A stretch of 15,008 nt of DNA, taken from assembly GCA_934234035.1 (NCBI GenBank), contig CAKQHH010000034.1:1-15008 (forward strand). The letters are read 5' to 3'. The stretch is from an uncultured Clostridia bacterium. GTDB lineage: Bacteria; Bacillota; Clostridia; Peptostreptococcales; Anaerovoracaceae. A model generated the notes under the pieces. It worked only from the letters and a program-made list of their open reading frames with translations, did no database searches and was not told the DNA's origin. Position 1 is the stretch's first letter; each line of letters opens with the position of its first letter. Made by a program: the position numbers and the translations under genes. Below, one piece after another: positions 1-7,207 of this stretch.

Positions 1-57
1 AGGCTTGGAGCCTGCACGCTGCGCCTCCGAGAAGCGTTCGCTTTTCGGTGACGACAA
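1..57 (-). other. 5' leader of an off-window transcript, probably stable RNA
   Basis: This stretch lies downstream (leftwards, minus strand) of a perfect consensus promoter. It holds two compact hairpins: 28-36 pairs with 39-47 (one G-U pair, two-base loop), and 1-5 pairs with 9-13. No open frame with a ribosome binding site is visible. A structured, non-coding start after such a strong promoter suits an rRNA or tRNA operon leader, but the RNA itself is outside the window, so the identity is inferred. Confidence 0.4.
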
Positions 58-63
58 GATAGA

Positions 64-130
64 ATTATACGCGCATTGCAGGCACTTGTCAACAACTTTT
101 TAAAACTTTTTTACGCAAATTTCTTTTTTT
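64..130 (-). promoter_or_regulatory. Consensus sigma-A promoter with UP-like AT tract, facing left
   Basis: On the minus strand there is a TTGACA -35 box (87-92), a 17-bp spacer and a TATAAT -10 box (64-69), both perfect. Runs of A on the minus strand (about 93-130) sit immediately upstream, where an UP element would bind the polymerase alpha subunits. Perfect boxes plus an AT tract are typical of rRNA and tRNA operons. The start point would be near 57-58. Confidence 0.8.
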
Positions 131-180
131 CGCTTACAGCCCTTTAGTTGGCGATGCATACGGTCTCCTCTTGTCATACA

Positions 181-205
181 AAAACGCCCGGCACCGGCCG
201 GACGT
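181..205 (-). terminator. Rho-independent terminator after the DUF308-like gene
   Basis: On the minus strand a 9-bp GC-rich stem (197-205 with 184-192, one G-U pair) closes a 4-base loop and runs into TTTTT. It lies about 30 bases past the stop codon of the minus-strand gene ending at 234. Confidence 0.85.
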
Positions 206-233
206 CTGTGCATTTCGTATTTGTTTTTATCGG

Positions 234-953
234 CTACTTCTTCTCCGGATCTTTGGAGCGGCGGCGTTCGGCCAGGCGCATCATGGATTCCTCCTTCTCG
301 ATGGCTTTCTTGGCCTTTACGATTCGTTCTCTGGCTTCTTTGGTCTCCCGAATACCTTCCTTCGCCTTCTGCATCGCCCGCTTCTCGTCGCGCTTAGCGT
401 CCGCCAGGCGCTCCTTATTTCCCGTCAGCATATCCGGCGTCCGGTACTCGATGGAAAGGGCAATCCGGAAGCGGCACATGCCCAGCAGGAACAGAGCGGT
501 GCCCACCAGCGTCAGGATTTTGAAATCCAGGAGCATCATATTGTAGAACATGTATACGCCAAACAGGGTCATCACGAGGCCCAGGGCCTCCGTAAAGCGG
601 TCCAGCGGCGACTGCGTCCGGAAGTTGAAGTTTACCGAAGAAACTGCCTTCAAGCCCTCCAGAGTCATCCACAGGGCGAATACCGCCGTGATTGCCACGT
701 CCTCCGTCACCTGTCCGGACAGAAATACGCAGCCCAAAATCACGGAAGTAAATCCTTCCACGTTCACTTCCTTCTTCGATTCATAGGAACTCATATTGGT
801 CACTCTGTTCACCACCAGCTCGCAGATGCCCATCAGGAGAATCGCCATGCCCACGATAAAGGCAACTCCCACAAACGGCACGCTGGCGTTTGCGATGCAG
901 AATGTTCCGACGCCCACTACCAGCAGGCTTACAAGCATCATCAATGATCTCAT
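234..953 (-). CDS. DUF308/HdeD-like multi-pass membrane protein with charged tail
   Basis: This 239-residue protein has no function assignable from sequence. It shows about six hydrophobic segments (roughly residues 3-22, 27-47, 66-80, 85-104, 120-138, 144-162), matching the six-helix layout of DUF308 (HdeD-like) proteins, whose best-known member is an acid-resistance protein of E. coli. Residues about 178-239 are a highly charged Lys/Glu/Arg helix, probably a cytoplasmic coiled coil, which plain DUF308 proteins usually lack. The ATG at 953 follows a GGAAGGAAG ribosome binding site. The gene has its own good promoter (986-1014) and a strong terminator (181-205), so it is probably monocistronic. 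The family call rests on topology and general resemblance. Confidence 0.65.
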   Translation of the reverse strand: MRSLMMLVSLLVVGVGTFCIANASVPFVGVAFIVGMAILLMGICELVVNRVTNMSSYESKKEVNVEGFTSVILGCVFLSGQVTEDVAITAVFALWMTLEGLKAVSSVNFNFRTQSPLDRFTEALGLVMTLFGVYMFYNMMLLDFKILTLVGTALFLLGMCRFRIALSIEYRTPDMLTGNKERLADAKRDEKRAMQKAKEGIRETKEARERIVKAKKAIEKEESMMRLAERRRSKDPEKK

Positions 954-985
954 GTTTTACTTCCTTCCAACTTTTAATATCTGTA

Positions 986-1014
986 ATATTACCATTTTCA
1001 ACCGCCCATTTCAA
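986..1014 (-). promoter_or_regulatory. Promoter of the DUF308-like gene
   Basis: On the minus strand: TTGAAA (1009-1014), 17-bp spacer, TAATAT (986-991). The predicted start near 980 gives a short leader of about 26 bases before the ATG at 953. Confidence 0.7.
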
Positions 1015-1076
1015 CCGACCCGCGCCGCTCTACGGCATCCGCTGCACACCGAAGGGCACCGCGCCAGCTTTGATTT

Positions 1077-1706
1077 CTAGCGGATAAAATTAGTTGCGAT
1101 GGGTTTTTCCGGTTCCGGGAATTCGATGCCGACGGCTCTTCCCGCTTCAAAACACTTAATCATCCACGCCATGTTCCGACCCAGGGTCCGCATGGTCTGC
1201 ATCCCCTCCAGGTCGTGGAGCACTTCGTCCGGATTGTTTCCGTGAACGCCGTTCCAATACTGGGAGGATACGACAGGCATTTGGGATATGGTAAAAAATT
1301 TATTCAGCCGGTCGAAGGTGGCCGTTGTGCCGGAACGCCGGCAGGATGCGATGGCGGCCGCCGGTTTTCCTTTTAGGTAGGCGGAATCGCACGCGTAAAA
1401 CACCCGCTCCAGGAGGGAGACAATCGCTCCGGAAGGTCCGCCGTAATATACCGGAGAACCCACCACCAGACCGGAGCAGTCCCGCAGTTTCTCGATTACC
1501 GTATTCACCGGATCTCCGTCCATGATGCAGCGGCCGGTTCGGCTGCAATATTCGCAAGCTTTGCAGCCCGGGATGTTGACTGCGCCCACATGAAGAATTT
1601 CTGTCTGCAGTCCCGAATCTTCAATGGCATCGGACACTTCCCGCAGTGCCGTGTGCGTGCATCCGAACTGATGCGGGCTGCCGTTCAGCAATAATACTTT
1701 ATCCAT
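1077..1706 (-). CDS. Flavodoxin-fold NAD(P)H/FMN reductase with four-cysteine motif
   Basis: This 209-residue protein has the flavodoxin-like fold of the NADPH-dependent FMN reductase family. The N-terminal strand and phosphate loop are LLLNGSP...GCT (residues 5-17), and a second FMN loop is GSPVYYGGPSG (83-93). Between them lies Cys48-x2-Cys51-x2-Cys54-x5-Cys60, close to the compact cysteine motif that binds a 4Fe-4S cluster in iron-sulfur flavoproteins. The likely role is cytoplasmic electron transfer to an unknown acceptor. The ATG at 1706 has an AGGGGAG site upstream. The gene follows tsf but is separated by a terminator (1750-1776), so it may have its own weak promoter or rely on readthrough. 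Cluster binding is inferred from cysteine spacing only. Confidence 0.8.
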   Translation of the reverse strand: MDKVLLLNGSPHQFGCTHTALREVSDAIEDSGLQTEILHVGAVNIPGCKACEYCSRTGRCIMDGDPVNTVIEKLRDCSGLVVGSPVYYGGPSGAIVSLLERVFYACDSAYLKGKPAAAIASCRRSGTTATFDRLNKFFTISQMPVVSSQYWNGVHGNNPDEVLHDLEGMQTMRTLGRNMAWMIKCFEAGRAVGIEFPEPEKPIATNFIR

Positions 1707-1749
1707 CTTTTCTCTCCCCTCTGCTGTCCCTCACGATATAATAGGACAA

Positions 1750-1776
1750 AAGGCCGGATGCATTGCACCCGGCCTT
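1750..1776 (-). terminator. Terminator of the rpsB-tsf transcript
   Basis: On the minus strand an 8-bp GC-rich stem (1769-1776 with 1750-1757) closes an 11-base loop, and its 3' arm ends in a short run of T. It starts about 20 bases after the tsf stop codon. Confidence 0.8.
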
Positions 1777-1796
1777 CATTTTCTCTTCTGTTCCGA

Positions 1797-2711
1797 TTAG
1801 TTGCCGGCAACCTGGGCAGCTACTTCTGCAGCGAAGTCATCTTCTTTCTTCTCGATTCCTTCACCAACTTCGTAACGGATCATAGAAACAACTTCCATAT
1901 CCTTGCCGATTTCCTTAGCCGCATTAGCAACATACTGCTGTACGGAAACATCGCCATCCTTTACGAACGGCTGGTCCAGAAGGCATACTTCCTTCAGTTC
2001 CTTCTTGATCTTTCCGGCAACGATTCTCTCTACCATTTCCGGCTTCTTTCCTTCGTTCAGAACCTGCTCGGTCAGGATCTTCTTCTCGTTCTCCAGATAT
2101 TCCGGATCAACGCCGTCTTCGTTGACGAACTTCGGATTCATGGAAGCAACCTGCATTGCAACGTCCTTACCTACAGCAGCAATTTCATCTGCAGCAGCGT
2201 CGGTCTTGATACCAACGATTACGCCGATTCTTCCGCCGCCGTGGGTGTAACCAACGTATACCACGCCGTCTTCCTCAACCTTTGCGAATCTTCTGATGCT
2301 CAGGTTCTCACCGATCTTAGCAACCTTTGCGGTCAGAGTTTCCTGTACGGTACCTTCTGCGAAAGGCTCTGCCATGAACTGCTCCATCGGCATATTTCCC
2401 TTTACCAGAACTTCCTTTGCCAGGTCCTCAACGAACTCGATGAACTCTTCGTTCTTTGCAACGAAGTCGGTCTCGGAGTTTACTTCAACGATGGAAGCAG
2501 TCTTGTTTCCTTCACCGAAAGCAACTCTTACCAGACCTTCTGCAGCGATTCTGCCGGCCTTCTTCTGAGCCTTCATGATTCCCTTTTCTCTCAGGTAATC
2601 GATTGCCTTTTCAATATCACCGTCTGTTTCAACCAGTGCCTTCTTGCAGTCCATCATTCCTGCGCCGGTACGCTCACGCAGTTCTTTTACGAGTGCAGCT
2701 GTTACAGCCAT
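1797..2711 (-). CDS. tsf: Translation elongation factor Ts
   Basis: EF-Ts is the guanine nucleotide exchange factor that regenerates EF-Tu-GTP in the cytoplasm. The 304 residues are a normal length. The N-terminal UBA-like domain (about 3-45) carries the typical LRERTGAGMMDCKKAL signature. The TDFVAKNEEF motif (81-90), whose Asp-Phe inserts into EF-Tu, is intact, and the core and dimerisation regions follow. The start at 2711 has AGGAGG eight bases upstream. It lies downstream of rpsB in the usual rpsB-tsf order, with an 86-base gap that holds a terminator-like hairpin. Confidence 0.98.
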   Translation of the reverse strand: MAVTAALVKELRERTGAGMMDCKKALVETDGDIEKAIDYLREKGIMKAQKKAGRIAAEGLVRVAFGEGNKTASIVEVNSETDFVAKNEEFIEFVEDLAKEVLVKGNMPMEQFMAEPFAEGTVQETLTAKVAKIGENLSIRRFAKVEEDGVVYVGYTHGGGRIGVIVGIKTDAAADEIAAVGKDVAMQVASMNPKFVNEDGVDPEYLENEKKILTEQVLNEGKKPEMVERIVAGKIKKELKEVCLLDQPFVKDGDVSVQQYVANAAKEIGKDMEVVSMIRYEVGEGIEKKEDDFAAEVAAQVAGN

Positions 2712-2744
2712 GTCTTTGTCCTCCTGTTATAAATATGCAATTTG

Positions 2745-2783
2745 AAAAATGCGGCTCCCCCGGATTACATCTGAAGAAGCCGC
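2745..2783 (-). terminator. Intercistronic attenuator-like hairpin between rpsB and tsf
   Basis: On the minus strand an 8-bp stem (2776-2783 with 2751-2758, one G-U pair) has an interrupted loop and is followed by A and then TTTTT (2745-2749). It sits between the rpsB stop and the tsf ribosome binding site, so it could partly terminate transcription and set the S2 to EF-Ts ratio. Partial termination is inferred. Confidence 0.6.
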
Positions 2784-2797
2784 CACCTGTCGGTTAA

Positions 2798-3556
2798 TTA
2801 TTCTTCGTCTGCAGCTTCCTCAGCAGCTTCTTCTGCTTCTGCTGTCTCTTCTGCAGCGCCTTCGTCAAAGCTCTCGCCCTGCTTAGCTTCTACGATAGCA
2901 TCTGCCATTACCGATGTGATCAGCTTAACCGCTCTAATCGCGTCATCGTTTGCCGGGATGATGTAGTCTACATCGTCCGGATCGCAGTTGGTGTCTACGA
3001 TACCAACAACCGGAATTCCCAGAATGCGAGCTTCCTTAACGGCAATCTTTTCCTTCTTCGGGTCAACAACGAAGATTGCACCAGGCATTCCCTTCATGTC
3101 CTTGATTCCGCCCAGGAACTTCTCCAGCTTCTCAGCTTCGTTTCTGATCTTCAGGATTTCCTTCTTCGCATACTTGTTGATAGTGCCATCCTCTTCCATC
3201 TCTCTAATCTCGTTGAGACGTTCGATTCTCTTGCTGATGGTCTTGTAGTTGGTCAGCATTCCACCCAGCCATCTCTCGTTAACGAAGTACATACCGCAAC
3301 GGTTTGCTTCGTCCTTGATTGCAGCCTGAGCCTGCTTCTTTGTGCCGACGAACAGTACCGGCTTACCGGTTGCGCCAACTTCTCTCATGAAATCATAAGC
3401 ATCGTCGATCATCTTGATGGTCTTCTGCAGGTCGATGATGTAAATTCCATTTCTCTCTGTGAAGATGTACGGAGCCATCTTAGGGTTCCATCTTCTGGTC
3501 TGGTGTCCAAAATGAACACCGGCTTCAAGTAACTGTTTCATAGAAACTACTGACAT
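2798..3556 (-). CDS. rpsB: 30S ribosomal protein S2
   Basis: S2 is a structural protein of the small ribosomal subunit that joins late and helps recruit S1. The product is 252 residues, a normal length. It begins [13 protein letters not shown] and continues with the conserved [14 protein letters not shown] signature; the conserved [11 protein letters not shown] and VDPKKE segments follow, and it ends in an acidic Glu/Ala-rich tail common in Firmicutes. The ATG at 3556 is chosen over upstream in-frame codons because GGAGG sits just before it and conservation begins there. It is first in the rpsB-tsf operon, with a promoter at 3704-3732. Confidence 0.98.
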   Translation of the reverse strand: MSVVSMKQLLEAGVHFGHQTRRWNPKMAPYIFTERNGIYIIDLQKTIKMIDDAYDFMREVGATGKPVLFVGTKKQAQAAIKDEANRCGMYFVNERWLGGMLTNYKTISKRIERLNEIREMEEDGTINKYAKKEILKIRNEAEKLEKFLGGIKDMKGMPGAIFVVDPKKEKIAVKEARILGIPVVGIVDTNCDPDDVDYIIPANDDAIRAVKLITSVMADAIVEAKQGESFDEGAAEETAEAEEAAEEAADEE

Positions 3557-3697
3557 TATAATACCTCCGGTTTCGTTTCTTCCATCGTGCGTCTTTGCCT
3601 TCAACCTTCCTTCTTTTATAAAAGAAGGCACCGCGGCATCCTCACGATGTGCAAAATATAAAATATTGCGGCATAAAGCCGGCGTGCGGAAACACGC
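3557..3697 (-). promoter_or_regulatory. Long structured leader of rpsB
   Basis: About 140 bases separate the predicted start point from the rpsB ATG. On the minus strand the leader holds two small GC-rich hairpins just after the start (about 3670-3697) and a perfect 20-bp palindrome at 3609-3628 (10-bp arms, no spacer). Ribosomal protein operons are often autoregulated through leader RNA, so a binding site for S2 is plausible. I do not recognise a named leader family here. Confidence 0.45.
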
Positions 3698-3703
3698 TCA
3701 TAT

Positions 3704-3732
3704 ATTATATTGTAAAGAGTTCTTGATTGCAA
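3704..3732 (-). promoter_or_regulatory. rpsB-tsf promoter
   Basis: On the minus strand: TTGCAA (3727-3732), 17-bp spacer, TATAAT (3704-3709). Its -35 box overlaps that of the divergent purine permease promoter by two bases. Confidence 0.8.
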
Positions 3733-3751
3733 GGTTTTTTTCAATTATAAT
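3723..3751 (+). promoter_or_regulatory. Purine permease promoter
   Basis: On the plus strand: TTGATT (3723-3728), 17-bp spacer, TATAAT (3746-3751). The predicted start near 3758 gives a leader of about 65 bases. It is back to back with the rpsB promoter. Confidence 0.7.
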
Positions 3752-3764
3752 AGTCGTGTCTTTT

Positions 3765-3797
3765 TTTGAGGGACCCCCTCAAATCACTACGTTTTTT
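3765..3797 (+). promoter_or_regulatory. Hairpin in the purine permease leader
   Basis: An 8-bp perfect inverted repeat (3765-3772 with 3776-3783, three-base loop) is followed nine bases later by TTTTTT (3792-3797). It lies between the promoter and the ribosome binding site. The T-run is too far from the stem for a classic terminator, so it may be an mRNA-stabilising or attenuating hairpin or a repressor site. No purine riboswitch core is visible. Confidence 0.4.
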
Positions 3798-3823
3798 ATA
3801 TTTAATTTTAAGGAGCTGTTTTA

Positions 3824-5197
3824 ATGGAAAAGTATTTTAAACTTAAGGAGAACGGCACGGATGTCCGCACCGAGGTCATCGCCGGTGTCACCACCTTCCT
3901 GTCGATGGTGTACATCCTGGCAGTTAACCCGAGCATCCTGTCCGCTGCCGGACTGGATTCCGCGGCCGTATTCACCGCTACCGCCGTTTCCGCATTCTTC
4001 GGCACACTGTTCATGGCATTCTTCGCCAACTACCCGGTTGCTCTGGCTTCCGGAATGGGTCTGAACGCATACTTCGCATATTCCGTATGCATTCCGATGG
4101 CACAGGCGGGAATCCAGGACCCTTGGAAAATCGCACTTACCGCAGTACTGGTAGAAGGTATCATCTTCGTCCTGCTGTCCCTCACCAATTTCCGGGAAAA
4201 GCTGGTCAACGATGTACCGGCGAACCTGAAGTACGGCATCACCGCCGGAATCGGTCTCTTCATCACCATCGTGGGTCTCAAGAGCGCCGGCGTCGTAATC
4301 GGAAGCGAATCCACCCTGGTGGATCTGGGTTCCGTATCCACTCCGCAGTTCGTTCTGGCCATGGTTGGCTTCATCATCATCTGCGTACTGGTTCACTACA
4401 ACGTTCCGGGCGCCGTACTCTGGGGCATCCTTCTCACTTGGATTCTGGGCATCGTTGCACAGCTCACCGGCTGGTACCACATTGACCCGGAAAACGGAGT
4501 ATATTCTCTGATTCCAAGCCTCACCGGCGCATCCTTCATCCCGAAGGCACCGACCATGTTCGCCTTTGATTTCGGATGGGTGGGAAAGAACATCGTGGAG
4601 TTCGCGGTAATCGTCTTCTCCTTCCTGTTCGTTGACCTGTTCGATACCGTTGGAACCCTGATCGGCGTGGCTTCCAAGGGCGGTCTGCTGGACGAGAACG
4701 GAAACCTGCCTCGTGCAAAAGGCGCTCTGCTCTCCGATGCATTCGGTACCATCCTGGGTGCTTGCTTCGGTACTTCTACCGTAACCAGTTACGTAGAGTC
4801 CACCGCAGGTGTTGCTGCCGGCGGAAGAACCGGTCTCACCGCTGTAGTTACCGGCGTGCTGTTCCTGATTTCCCTGTTCTTCTCGCCAATCTTCTTGGCG
4901 ATTCCAGGATTCGCTACCACTCCGGCACTGGTATACGTTGGTCTTCTGATGCTGACTTCGGTTAAAAACATGAACTTCGAGTCCGACATTGCCGACACAG
5001 CCGGCGGTTTCATGGCCATCATCATGATGCCGTTCACCTATTCCATCGCTAACGGAATCATGTTCGGAATGATCACTTGGGTTCTCCTCAAGGTCATCAC
5101 CAAGAAGGCAAAGGACATCGCTCCGGTTATGTGGGTTGCATTCTTCCTGTTTGCACTGCGTCTGGGAACGCTGGCATACGGAATCGGCTTCCATTAA
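3824..5197 (+). CDS. pbuG: AzgA-type NCS2 purine permease (PbuG/AdeP-like)
   Basis: This is a membrane proton symporter that takes up hypoxanthine, guanine or adenine for salvage. The 457 residues are typical of the AzgA branch of the NCS2 family. Seen directly: the N-terminal TEVIAGVTTFLSMVYILAVNP signature within the first 40 residues, SGMGLNAYFAYSV (about 75-87), the VDLFDTVGTLIGVA segment (about residues 267-280) and the GTSTVTSYVES substrate-site segment (about 317-327). There are a dozen or more hydrophobic helices with the NCS2 pattern. The ATG at 3824 follows AAGGAG. It is divergent from rpsB and ends in a strong terminator. Substrate preference among purines cannot be told from sequence, so the symbol is by family. 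Confidence 0.93.
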   Translation: MEKYFKLKENGTDVRTEVIAGVTTFLSMVYILAVNPSILSAAGLDSAAVFTATAVSAFFGTLFMAFFANYPVALASGMGLNAYFAYSVCIPMAQAGIQDPWKIALTAVLVEGIIFVLLSLTNFREKLVNDVPANLKYGITAGIGLFITIVGLKSAGVVIGSESTLVDLGSVSTPQFVLAMVGFIIICVLVHYNVPGAVLWGILLTWILGIVAQLTGWYHIDPENGVYSLIPSLTGASFIPKAPTMFAFDFGWVGKNIVEFAVIVFSFLFVDLFDTVGTLIGVASKGGLLDENGNLPRAKGALLSDAFGTILGACFGTSTVTSYVESTAGVAAGGRTGLTAVVTGVLFLISLFFSPIFLAIPGFATTPALVYVGLLMLTSVKNMNFESDIADTAGGFMAIIMMPFTYSIANGIMFGMITWVLLKVITKKAKDIAPVMWVAFFLFALRLGTLAYGIGFH

Positions 5198-5236
5198 GAA
5201 GCAACCGGGTTTCCGGGATATATAAGCTAGATAGTG

Positions 5237-5274
5237 AAAATCCTGCCACTTCGGATGAAGCGGCAGGATTTTTC
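5237..5274. terminator. Bidirectional terminator between convergent genes
   Basis: A long stem (5237-5247 with 5262-5272, extended inside by 4 bp CTTC/GAAG around a GGAT loop) has A-runs on one side and T-runs on the other. It can stop transcription from the permease gene (plus) and from the three-gene operon ending at 5347 (minus). Confidence 0.85.
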
Positions 5275-5346
5275 GTTTGTAAAAGATGTTTCATAGATAT
5301 TTCATAAAAGTAGAATTCTGTAAGAGCTACATCCCGAGATGCTGTT

Positions 5347-6345
5347 TTATTCTTCCCGAGATTGATTTAACATAATTTGAATTATTGAAACAATTCGATG
5401 AGCTGAATCCAATGCTTTGCGGTATGTACCAGTTTCTCTTGACATCCCAATCCCGGGAAAAGACATAAACTCAAGATATAACACAGGAGTGTTTAAATCA
5501 TTCATCACCAACTTTAATTGCAGCGTAGTGCACGCTCCTCTCATTGTTTTACTTCCTACAGAGGCTCCTACCATGGCTCCCACACCACCAAACAACAAAC
5601 CGCCGGCAAGCGCACTTCCAAGTCCACCTTCCGCAACGGTTTTGCCATCTTCTAAAAGTTCAAATTGCAAAATTTCATCAAAAGAATATATCCCATCATC
5701 AGCAGGTTTCTTCAAAGCAGAAAGGAATCCTTTTCCGGCTCCGGACATGTTCTTGCGGAAGGCTTTGCATGAGAACAGCCGGTTTTGCTCATCTATTCGA
5801 AAAGCATATTCTTCAAAGAAATCAGCAACGCGAATATTTATTGTAGGTGAGAATACATCATATTTTGCTACCGAATCGATCTCAGACACTGCAACTTCAG
5901 ATACAGCTTGTGAATGAGCCATTTCCTCAATTTCCTTCTTTGTATACAATACTGGAAACATTTTTACTTTAGTGGAACAAATTTTGTCTCCGCATTTAGG
6001 GCAAATGAAAAAACCGTCTTTCGTCAGATACTTTCTTTTCATGATTTTAATCGCATCCCCACAGAAACAACAGGTCCATTTTGCCTTTGCACTATTTGGC
6101 ATCATCTCAAGAGGAACCACTTCTTTCTTTTGAGATGACTCTGCACTTAAGGCCGCGCTTTCTTCGCTTTCGTATTCCGGTTCTGCTTTTGTTACAATAA
6201 AAGTATCCTCATCCTGAAACAATTCAACGACATCCCCCACTTTTGGGTTTTCGTAATTTGCCTCAGTCGTTGGAACCATTACCAGTTGGTGCTCTTCATT
6301 TCACAAAGCAATCTGTTCATCAGTAATATTGATAATTTTGTACAT
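5347..6345 (-). pseudogene. Zinc-ribbon/DUF4428-like protein, interrupted by TGA at codon 15
   Basis: Function unknown. Read from the ATG at 6345 (site GGGGGAG just upstream, as in the next gene), the frame gives MYKIINITDEQIAL, then TGA (6301-6303), then continues for over 300 residues. The stop sits exactly where the two paralogues have glycine (codon 15), so GGA to TGA is the simplest history. Restarting at the ATG at 6279 gives an intact 310-residue product lacking the first strands of the shared module. In full numbering: shared N-terminal module 1-53, acidic linker, zinc ribbon with Cys92/Cys95 and Cys115/Cys118 (DUF4428-like), then a conserved-looking C-terminal domain with a glycine-rich hydrophobic stretch (about 240-264) that could insert in membrane. 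It is last of three tandem paralogous genes. The long intact remainder suggests recent damage, a sequencing error, or a still-functional short form. Confidence 0.7.
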
Positions 6346-6432
6346 TGCTCCCCCTCACCACAACCTAACTGTAAGTGAATTGTCATTGTCCTTCTCAAAA
6401 ACGATAACTGAAATCTAAATTATAATTATCTT

Positions 6433-7161
6433 CTAATCCAAATGTTCTATCGCATATTTTGCCTGTTCAGCAGTGAATTGTTCGCCATATTCCGAAACCA
6501 ACTGTTCGTAAACCGCATCTTTTGACATTGACATATCCTCATAATATGTTTTCGCCTTTAGTAGTGCATTTTCTTTCCAGTTTGCCTTAACATGTTTAAT
6601 AGCATATTGAGCGGCCTTCTCCGGGAAGCCTTCTCCTGCATCAGATGTTAATTGCTCATAAATTCCTTGTTTTGACATATTCATCGTATCCGAATACAAT
6701 TGAGCCTTGTTTAACGCATTCTTATACTCTTGAGGAACTTCTTTTTTCTTTACTTCCTGCGTTTTTTCAGTTGCATTGTTCTTTTCATTAGAGGATGATG
6801 AAGATGCATTTTCATCGCCCCCCACAGAGCTTCCTATAATCCCGAGCACCAATATTACCATCAATACAATAAACCAGGGTTTCTTATATAGCGGTTTTGC
6901 ATGTTTTTCTGTTTTCACTTTTCCCGCAGATGTTCCAAGAGCATTATCATCACTTCTCATAATTACTTCAGGCATTCGGTTCTGCTCCGGTGCAGAATCT
7001 GTTTTTACAGCAATCACTGAATCGTCATTTTTGAACACCTGCACCACATCTCCAACCTTCGGATTATCGTAATTAAAGGAATCTTTGTCAACGGTAATTA
7101 TTTCCTTATTTGCACCACCCAAATAAATCGTGCTTCCATCTACCTTTAAAACCTTATACAT
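6433..7161 (-). CDS. Membrane-anchored protein with two Ltp repeats
   Basis: This 242-residue protein has three parts. Residues 1-53 are the module shared with its neighbours, ending YDNPKVGDVVQVFKNDDSVIAVK. Residues 96-113 are one hydrophobic helix without a lipobox cysteine. After a Ser/Asn/Lys-rich linker, two tandem repeats (about 146-192 and 194-241) share NALxKAxxYxxxMxMSKxxxYEQL and end AxYAIxH. The repeats resemble the Ltp family (host cell surface-exposed lipoprotein, PF07553), known from a streptococcal temperate-phage lipoprotein that blocks DNA injection by other phages. Predicted topology is N-terminal module inside, repeats outside. The gene starts 46 bases after the TM2 gene with a GAGGGGGAG site, so it is co-transcribed. 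A phage-exclusion role is inference. Confidence 0.85.
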   Translation of the reverse strand: MYKVLKVDGSTIYLGGANKEIITVDKDSFNYDNPKVGDVVQVFKNDDSVIAVKTDSAPEQNRMPEVIMRSDDNALGTSAGKVKTEKHAKPLYKKPWFIVLMVILVLGIIGSSVGGDENASSSSSNEKNNATEKTQEVKKKEVPQEYKNALNKAQLYSDTMNMSKQGIYEQLTSDAGEGFPEKAAQYAIKHVKANWKENALLKAKTYYEDMSMSKDAVYEQLVSEYGEQFTAEQAKYAIEHLD

Positions 7162-7207
7162 CGTTTACTCCCCCTCTTTTCATTTATAACCGCTAAGCGC
7201 AGCTTAC

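Noticed and set aside
1758..2732. 324-codon open frame antisense to tsf
   Set aside because: It spans tsf and its terminator, and its composition is that of a shadow frame.
3752..3823. Purine riboswitch in the permease leader
   Set aside because: The leader is too short and the conserved three-way-junction core is not visible.
3821..5194. 457-codon open frame antisense to the purine permease
   Set aside because: It mirrors the permease gene almost exactly, has no ribosome binding site and gives a charged, low-complexity product. It is a by-product of codon bias in the sense gene.
6301..6303. TGA read as glycine, tryptophan or selenocysteine (recoding)
   Set aside because: hemW in this window ends with TGA as a normal stop, the genes look like ordinary Firmicutes, and no selenocysteine insertion structure is evident. 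A point mutation or sequencing error is simpler.
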